Part shown: positions 17,601-22,535 of the stretch, piece by piece
How positions within the stretch are numbered: the stretch's first letter is position 1
Layout: each line of letters opens with the position of its first letter
Source of the DNA: Chara braunii
Lineage: Eukaryota > Streptophyta > Charophyceae > Charales > Characeae
NCBI GenBank assembly: GCA_003427395.1
Contig: BFEA01000343.1
Location: forward strand, 609,067 to 631,601
Direction of reading: 5' to 3'
Length of the DNA: 22,535 bases
Program-made: the position numbers and the translations under genes
Notes under the pieces: model-generated
The model's database searches: none
The model's input: the letters and a program-made list of their open reading frames with translations, nothing else
What the model was told of the DNA's origin: nothing

Positions 17601-19113
17601 ATCCTCAAACTCCATGGAATGGTCTGGCATGGGAACAAGTGAGAAGACTGGCTCCTTAGACCAGTGAGGATATAGACCCTGCTATGTTGCTAGAAAATAG
17701 GGAGTGGCCGATCCCTAGAGGTTCAACCAAAGAGGTAGATCCAAACCAAATGACCAACAGGGAGGCAGCGAGAAAGGACATCATTAAGGACTCATTATGG
17801 CCTACCATTCTAAAGACCTGGAGAAAACTACCTATACCAGATAAACACTTCCCTCATAGGTGGGAAGAAATCAACCAACAATCTCTCTTCAACAACACAT
17901 GGATCAGGGACCAACATGGTACCATATTACACTGTAATGAAGCCCCTTGGAAGAACTGGATTAGGATAGGGGTAATTAGGATCTGGGACATTTGGGACGA
18001 CGAGTCCGGGGATTGAATCTCCGCTCACATCCTCTAAAAAAGGCTAAAACATTGCCACAACACTCAAAACAATTTAGATAAAATTGTGGAACTTATCCCC
18101 ATTGATTGGTTCAGAGTGCTCAAGGAAGGGAGGAGACTCCAGGAGAGTGATTGGGTGGCGAGGATTGATGAACCGCAGATGGTAGGCAATGTCATCCTCA
18201 TATCCCACGACAAGGAGGCACTAATTGCCCCAGGGGTATTAAAGGCGGACAATACACTAACCCTAAACAAAGATCTCGCCCTAATTTGGATACCAGTGGA
18301 GAGGATCTTTAGAATCCGAGTCCTCCTCCTAGAGGCACAGTCATACCTCGCCTTCAGACCTTCCACACCTATCTCAGACCTGGCCTTTGATCTGGTATAC
18401 TGGTCATGGGGAACCAAAAACAAGCTAAATAAGAACCTCAACAGACATCTACATACTCTATCGGTTAAATCGACTTACCGGATGCTCGGACCTAGGTTCA
18501 TCTTGAAAGATAGGGTGGTGGAAAGATGGATGAAGCACCTAAAAATTAACAAGGAAGATCTCAGAAACATCAAATGGTTCAAGGACTCCAAGATTAAACC
18601 TTCGAAAGTAGCCTCTCTTCAATGGCAGATAGAACACCGGTGCCTTCCTACAAACGACTGGATAGCAGACAGACCCTCTATGGAAAAAAGAGGCATGGCT
18701 AACCCTTGGTGCAAACTCTGTGAATCTGCGTATCCAAGTAGGAAGATACCGGAGACAATCGAACACATTTTTCTCGAATGTCCAGGCTTTATTTGGCTAT
18801 GGCGTTGGTGGGACCGAATCTGGGCACAATTACAAACGACTCATGAATGGCCATGGGGATGGAAAGCAATACTAGTGGAACACTGGTCCCCTGAACCAGA
18901 GGATATTTTCACCCAGAACCTTTTCTCCCTAGGAAAAGAGTGGTACTATGGGCCATTTGGCAGAGAAGAAACACTTATTAATGGGAAAACGCGAGATTAG
19001 ACGGTCCAGAATTTACTGAAACGATCAAACAACAGATTCAAACTCATATACAGGATAAATGGACAAACCTAAAAGAGAATTCAATTCAACTCATCCAAGA
19101 AAGAAATTTCTAA
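14670..19113 (+). pseudogene. LINE ORF2: endonuclease, reverse transcriptase, zf-RVT-like
   Basis: ORF2 nicks target DNA and reverse-transcribes the element RNA. The ATG at 14670 is preferred over in-frame 14511, which overlaps the previous ORF. Endonuclease: LNVNG (residues 35-39), QETH (70-73), NVYGPN (145-150), ARDFNA (175-180), SRIDLIL (243-249), LDHA (272-275). These are the usual catalytic blocks, except that the Gly of GDFN is Arg. Reverse transcriptase: DKTPGIDGLPKEFW, YRPITLLTVVYKLVAKAL, QTGFISGRNIQDNI, FIDFEKAYDHV, VMQGDLLSPFLV and the catalytic FADD (17016-17027). Zinc-finger part from 18710: CKLC-x(n)-EHIFLECP then WLWRWWDRIW. Stops at 16734, 17288, 17657 and 18014 and frameshifts near 17055, 18020-18080 and 18930 break it; the last residues (VVLWAIWQRRNTY, then LDGPEFTETIKQQ) read in a different frame to 19113. 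Confidence 0.93.
15837..15992 (+). repeat. In-frame 78-bp tandem duplication in ORF2
   Basis: Units 15837-15914 and 15915-15992 differ at only about three bases. Each encodes 26 residues (LED-x-LLKYMEYRWQGV-x-IRG then KLKKHQ) in the linker between endonuclease and reverse transcriptase. Near identity means a late event compared with the family's divergence. Confidence 0.95.
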
Positions 19114-19138
19114 ACTACTCCAACAATTCAGCAGTAAC

Positions 19139-19357
19139 TTGCTGGGGGGGGGGAAAGGGAGAAAAATAGGGAGGGTGGTATGGGAGGATGATGAGACGGA
19201 GGAAGATCAAATCATTAATAGGAACTATAAGTTGAAATTTAATGATTGGACTCAGGTGGATCCCTCAATCCCCCTACGCCCTGCAAACGACTTCCCAAGT
19301 CCCTTCCCAGTACCCCAGAACGCACTGGTCCCTTTGTCCTGGTATGGAAGGGATTAA
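19139..19357 (+). pseudogene. Conserved 3' segment of the LINE (DPSIPLRP motif)
   Basis: An open frame after ORF2 encodes NYKLKFNDW, then VDPSIPLRP and PSPFPVP. The minus-strand LINE remnant encodes DYRLSFKDW, VDPSIPLRP and DPFPPHP at the matching place (3150-3270). Conservation at the amino-acid level in two otherwise diverged copies suggests a real protein end, either the C-terminus of ORF2 or a separate small ORF. A G run at 19143-19152 just upstream makes the frame assignment uncertain. Confidence 0.65.
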
Positions 19358-19741
19358 TGCCTCCCTGACCAAAGGATCCCGAACCCGGCACCAATACCTT
19401 ATTGCATTCTGAGCCAAAGTCCCTCTTGCATGTAGTCACTTCATTCCTGCCTTCCAGAGTCACTGCTGGTATGGTTAGAACAGAAAGACATCATCCTCTG
19501 TCCCCTTGCGAGCGCAGAGGCCATCTTCAACTGCAACAGCAAGTTTTTTCTCAGGATAGAGAATATTTCATTGAGAGAGGAGGGAGCTAGTAATTAATAG
19601 GAGAAATCTGGCGCCAAAAACTGGGTGAAGAGGCTCCACCATCCCTCTCAGGACAAGAAATGCTGTCAGACTGTTCCTGCAGTTCTCTTTGATGTTCTCT
19701 GTGGTTCGCTGAAGTTACCCCAATTGTATCTTTCTCATCTG
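19358..19741. other. Unassigned stretch between the LINE and the adapter
   Basis: Mixed-composition DNA without a convincing gene, and no poly-A tail for the LINE. It may be the LINE's 3' untranslated region or flanking DNA. Confidence 0.4.
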
Positions 19742-19797
19742 GGACGCTGGACCCGGTTTCCAGCAGGTGATGCTCCCCACCAATAGATGGAGCCTTG
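19742..19797 (+). mobile_element. Short retroelement module, plus copy
   Basis: GGGACGCTGGACCCGGTTTC, CAGCAGGTGATGCTCCCCAC and CAATAGATGGAGC match 21002-21055 with few differences. There is no A tail here and no visible target-site duplication, so it is truncated or old. Confidence 0.6.
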
Positions 19798-19812
19798 CCC
19801 CAGGTGCTAGCG

Positions 19813-19850
19813 CTGTCTCTTATACACATCTAGATGTGTATAAGAGACAG
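19813..19850. other. Complete Nextera mate-pair junction adapter
   Basis: CTGTCTCTTATACACATCT (19813-19831) is followed directly by its reverse complement AGATGTGTATAAGAGACAG (19832-19850). This 38-bp palindrome is the circularisation junction of Nextera mate-pair libraries. Sequences on its two sides are ends of one or more library fragments and are not adjacent in the genome. Confidence 0.97.
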
Positions 19851-20580
19851 TGCCAATCCTTTACAGCAGCCCCCACGAGGCTCTTGACATTGCTGGTGGA
19901 GAGGACTGGAACAACTGCTCGGAAAAAAAAAAAAGATCTTTGCAGATGCTTCAAGGCATCCCTGTAGATAGGAAGCATGCCACGGACCTCCTGTTCCCTG
20001 CTCCCAGGCAATACACACACAACTGGCGAACTTCCTTGCAAGGATATCACTTCCATCAGCTTTGATTCGCCAAGGCAGACTCATCAAACAGTCTTCTGAG
20101 CCAATCAGCGCATCGGAATCTTCATAGCACCATACATCTTCAAGAGCTGGATGTCCAACTAATGTTGCTTGAAAAGCCGGCTCAAAAGCCAATATGCACA
20201 AGACGTGATCCACGATACTCTTGAGCGTTGACAGACTTGCAGCTCCATTCTTGTACGCCCAAACAGAAGGGGCAACATGGTGCACACACGGCGGTCTGCA
20301 CTGGCCCTTCGCAGCATAACAATTCCGTATCCCCCCTCGAGTTGAGCACTCGGAGCGAAAAGCCCTTGGCATGAATGGTCACTATGATGATGTCCCCTTG
20401 GCATCAATGGTCACGATGATGTCCGGCTGGAACTACTCCGCTGCTGCAACCAGCTGCGGATGGATTCTCAGCTTGATCGTGGGAATGGACTTGATCAATT
20501 CCACTGAACCCATGACAGAAATATCGCTCATCGGAAAACTTGGTTTTTTTCAGTCCTTGTTTCTCCATCAGCGTGAGGAC
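19851..20580 (-). pseudogene. lpxB: lpxB pseudogene, N-terminal and central part
   Basis: Minus-strand blocks follow LpxB order: LMEKQGLKKT and FPMSDISVMG near 20570-20520 (family G-x-x-LM-x-x-x-GL and FPM-x-D-x-x-VMG); then FQPDIIVTIDAKG; HHVAPSVWAYKNGAASL with VDHVLCILAFEPAF and LVGHPALEDVW (the family's Y-V-x-PSVWAW and FVGHP segments); VLPGSREQEV with RGMLPIYRDALKHLQ; and VVPVLSTSNVKSLVGAAVKDW. It is broken by frameshifts, a stop after LVAAAE, a 30-bp tandem duplication over DIIVTIDAKG (about 20372-20431), and an A run at 19923-19934. The adapter cuts it at 19851. The part missing after the cut is what 7875-8250 contains, but the 85-bp overlap between them is not identical, so they may be different copies. 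The extreme N-terminus (targeting sequence) is not recognisable. Confidence 0.88.
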
Positions 20581-20883
20581 GAGTGGAAGACATTGTTTTC
20601 TGATTTGGGGGCGTGATTGCTGCCAGATCGCAAAGATGCATTTCTCAAGGCCATTGCCCGTTCAAAGAAACAGAAGATGAAGTTGCAGGTGCGGCGATGA
20701 CTCGCTAGAAGACAGGTGGGTGATTCACACTATTGCAGACTTGTCCATTTTCTGTTTGGCAGCGTTTTCGCAGTCGGTTTTCACATGGCACACTTTGCAT
20801 GGTTTCTTCCCTCGAAAATCATATTTTCTAATTTTTTGAATTTTTCAACAAGTTTTGTGAGTTTTGTGAGTGACCCTTCTTAT
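20581..20883. other. Gene-free stretch upstream of the lpxB pseudogene
   Basis: The first 140 bases could hold eroded N-terminal lpxB sequence, but I cannot align it. From about 20772 the DNA is AT-rich with GTTTTGTGA repeated twice (about 20853 and 20862). Confidence 0.4.
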
Positions 20884-21054
20884 GTTGTTACAACTGTGGA
20901 CGCACCCAAGAGCCTAGCTCAGTGGGTACGCCTTTGAACTGTTGAAAATATAGAACCGTGTTCGAACCCAAATGATGGAAATTGCTGAGTAAAACAACTG
21001 TGGACGCTGGGCCCGGTTCCCAGCACGTGGTGCTCCCCACGAATAGACTGGAGC

Positions 21055-21086
<32 letters not shown>

Positions 21087-21100
21087 GTTGTTACAACTGT
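20884..21100 (+). mobile_element. Poly-A retroelement module with 14-bp target-site duplication
   Basis: GTTGTTACAACTGT at 20884-20897 is repeated exactly at 21087-21100. Between them, leaving out the nested insertion, lies GGACGCTGGGCCCGGTTCCC, the GTGGTGCTCCCC-ACGAATAGACTGGAGC core, and about 25 A. An A tail inside a perfect duplication of this length is the signature of LINE-assisted retrotransposition. The core recurs five more times in the window. Confidence 0.75.
20904..20993 (+). mobile_element. Nested tRNA-type SINE (90 bp)
   Basis: ACAACTGTGGACGC at 20890-20903 and again at 20994-21007 forms an exact 14-bp duplication around 90 bp. The insert has an A box TAGCTCAGTGGGTA (20915-20928) and a B box GTTCGAACCC (20960-20969), spaced as in tRNA genes. 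The acceptor and T-arm sequences do not pair, so it is not a working tRNA. The insertion split the first bases of the poly-A module and is therefore the younger event. Confidence 0.7.
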
Positions 21101-21209
21101 ATGAAAATTAAGTACGACAGATCGTTTCTTGGATTTCTGAAATGATGAGTGGTGTCTCACATCCTTTCCATATGTGAGAGGTGGGCCTTCCAGGGAGTCG
21201 TTATGACCA

Positions 21210-21378
21210 GGGGCCAAGTCCCACTAGCAGCCTTGAGTTTCCTCAGCGTGCCTGAATCTGGATGTGTTTGTGGAGAGGTGTGGTCGAGGAAACTCAATGC
21301 CATTTTCTGCACATCTCCACAAACGCGTCCACATTCGGGAGTTGAGGAAACTCAATGCTGCTAGCGGGACTTGGCCCC
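21210..21378. repeat. Long inverted repeat (arms about 73 bp)
   Basis: The left arm (21210-21282) begins GGGGCCAAGTCCCACTAGCA and the right arm (21306-21378) is its imperfect reverse complement, ending GCTAGCGGGACTTGGCCCC. The loop is about 23 bases and contains a direct copy of GAGGAAACTCAATGC, also found in the right arm. The same peptide GQVPLAALSFL can be read from both strands, which follows from the symmetry. A transcript would form a long hairpin. Confidence 0.85.
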
Positions 21379-21724
21379 AGTTGGCTGCCCAAAACCTGTC
21401 TGACCCCAAGAAAAAGAGAAAAATAACTCTGAATTTACCTGCGGCTGGTAAAAAATGAGATGAAACTTCATGAAAGTACAATTTCTTTCCAAACTAATTT
21501 GAAGAAAAGCCTCATTATATAACATAATATGAGAGTAATTGAGTTAAATTGTTTTTTTTTTTTTTTTTTTTACTTTATAAAACCACCAGTACTTGGCCCA
21601 GCTATGGGCTGCAGAAAGAAATGGAGTAGAAACATTTCTAGTCGGATGAATTTGGCCGCTCCTGTAGTGACCTGTACGTTTCCTAAAATAGTGGCTCGTT
21701 AACGGGCACGGCTTTAGAAAGTAC
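21379..21724. other. Gene-free, AT-rich stretch with a T run
   Basis: T run at 21552-21571. Nothing else recognisable; the T run could be the tail of a minus-strand retroelement whose body (21572-21720) I do not recognise. Confidence 0.4.
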
Positions 21725-21842
21725 ACCGATGCCTTCCGACACCGGCCTGGGTAACTTCAAGGTCCAACCTGGAGCAAGCAGGTATCCTGTCCCCTATGAC
21801 ACTGGCCTGGGTAACTTCAAGGTCCAACCTGGAGCAAGCAGG
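21725..21842. repeat. 60-bp tandem duplication
   Basis: GGCCTGGGTAACTTCAAGGT, CCAACCTGGAGCAAGCAGGTA occurs at 21743 and again at 21803, exactly 60 bases later; the preceding 18 bases are less well conserved. It abuts the third LINE fragment. Confidence 0.9.
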
Positions 21843-22518
21843 TACATGCCCGATGGCAGTACAAGTGTGGCAATGGTGGGATGCATTGTGGCAAGACATA
21901 ACCGGATCAACCTTTGAATGGAACATTGCGCTTATCCTCCTAGGCAAACCTGTTGATTATCCGACAGTGTGGTCACCCTTTCAAACAAACCTCTTCAAAC
22001 ACATGAGGCTTGCTCTCCTTATGGTGATTTGGAGAATGAGATGCTCAGCCGAAAGGCAAGACGCCGCCTTTGGTTTCCACCAAGCCAAAGCCGAACTAGC
22101 AGAGGTCATCCGGGCAAACATGCTGAAAGCCAGCAAAAAACTGGCAGAGACTATGGCAACAACCCCAGACCAGATGGCCGGGCAAAAACTACTAGAGACC
22201 TTTGTGGAAAACTGGATCGACCCGCACCAAAAATTGGCTGCGGTACAGGAAAACGGAAAGCTATTGTGGAAAAACTGGATGGCACAGGACCACCACTGGA
22301 TTTATAGACCACCAGAATGCTTTCCTACGCCACTGCCAGGTCGAACTATAGGCGCAATGACAGAAGGAAACCTGAGCCCCAGGCGACAGGATCACATCCC
22401 ACACGCTGGGTCCCCCCCTGCCGGCCCATCCGGCTCCCCCTTGCCATGGCCCCCCCCTTTCCCGCCAGGCTCACCTACATCGCTCCCATCGCTCCCTTCG
22501 CCTCCTCCCCCTACCGGT
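21833..22518 (+). pseudogene. Third LINE fragment: ORF2 C-terminus with proline-rich tail
   Basis: The frame reads CPMAVQVWQWWDALWQDI from about 21847, matching the zf-RVT end of the main LINE (CPGFIWLWRWWDRIWAQL). It continues with HMRLALLMVIWRMRCSAERQ, the usual W-x-x-R-N-like helix after the finger. Then comes a Lys/Glu/Ala-rich helical stretch (HQAKAELAEVIRANMLKASK, KLAETMATTPDQ) and, after about residue 190, a proline/serine-rich end. It is open without stops for over 220 codons, so this fragment is better preserved than the main copy's C-terminus, but everything upstream of the CP pair is missing. It belongs to a different subfamily. The true stop is the TGA at 22519-22521. No start can be assigned. 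Confidence 0.75.
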
Positions 22519-22535
22519 TGACTTGCCCCCCCCCG

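Larger units (their letters stand above)
10019..19357 (+). mobile_element. L1-type LINE, near full length, inactivated
   Basis: A non-LTR retrotransposon with, in order: CT-rich tandem 5' monomers, a long first-ORF region with DUF4283-like and zinc-knuckle segments, an ORF2 of AP-type endonuclease, reverse transcriptase and zf-RVT-like domain, and a conserved 3' segment. Such elements move by target-primed reverse transcription. No LTRs, integrase or RNase H domain are seen. It is interrupted by in-frame stops (11398, 12241, 13060, 16734, 17288, 17657, 18014) and frameshifts (near 13340-13380, 14240-14265, 17055, 18020-18080, 18930). Both outer boundaries are approximate, and I see no poly-A tail or target-site duplication. 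At over 9 kb it is long for a plant LINE, mostly because of the first-ORF region. Confidence 0.93.

Noticed and set aside
19851-20580. Bacterial contamination because of lpxB
   Set aside because: The lpxB copies are broken, are mixed with SINEs and a LINE, and plants have their own nuclear lpxB. Nothing else here is bacterial.
20904-20993. Functional tRNA gene
   Set aside because: A and B boxes are present, but the acceptor and T stems do not pair and no anticodon loop can be assigned. A SINE with target-site duplication explains it better.
21149-21481. Two opposed small genes sharing GQVPLAALSFL
   Set aside because: The shared peptide follows from the inverted repeat, which makes both strands read alike.

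Overview
This is eukaryotic nuclear DNA, dense in repeats and without an intact host gene. A plant or charophyte-type (streptophyte) genome is the best inference. It carries an L1-type LINE whose first-ORF region looks like the plant DUF4283/zinc-knuckle type and whose ORF2 ends in a zf-RVT-like domain. It also carries broken copies of lpxB, which plants keep as a nuclear gene for a mitochondrial protein. The species cannot be named from the sequence.

Layout. 1-60: 34 bases identical to the LINE endonuclease region, then a Nextera/Tn5 mosaic-end adapter. 61-3130: mosaic of microsatellites, tandem duplications, SINE-like modules and a candidate MITE. 3140-4095 (minus): decayed 3' part of a second LINE. 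4096-5100: pyrimidine-rich sequence without a gene. 5107-7866: satellite of about 48 monomers (52-64 bp) arranged in a roughly 400-bp, seven-monomer higher-order repeat. 7875-8325 (minus): C-terminal lpxB pseudogene directly against the satellite. 8326-10018: promoter-like motifs, a 221-bp tandem repeat and a 24-bp minisatellite, but no gene. 10019-19357 (plus): a long, nearly full-length but inactivated LINE with 5' tandem monomers, an unusually long first-ORF region, then endonuclease, reverse transcriptase, zinc-finger domain and a conserved 3' segment. 19358-19812: unassigned sequence with one dispersed module. 19813-19850: complete 38-bp mate-pair junction adapter. 19851-20580 (minus): N-terminal and central lpxB pseudogene. 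20884-21100: two nested insertions, each with its own 14-bp target-site duplication, the inner one a tRNA-type SINE. 21210-21378: long inverted repeat. 21833-22518: 3' fragment of a third LINE.

No operon or defence-like system is present. The genome biology of interest is a LINE family seen in three diverged copies, at least two short retroelement families, and a young-looking higher-order satellite beside a dead lpxB copy. The two adapter sequences show that the assembly is chimeric at both places, so linkage across 34/61 and 19812/19851 should not be trusted.
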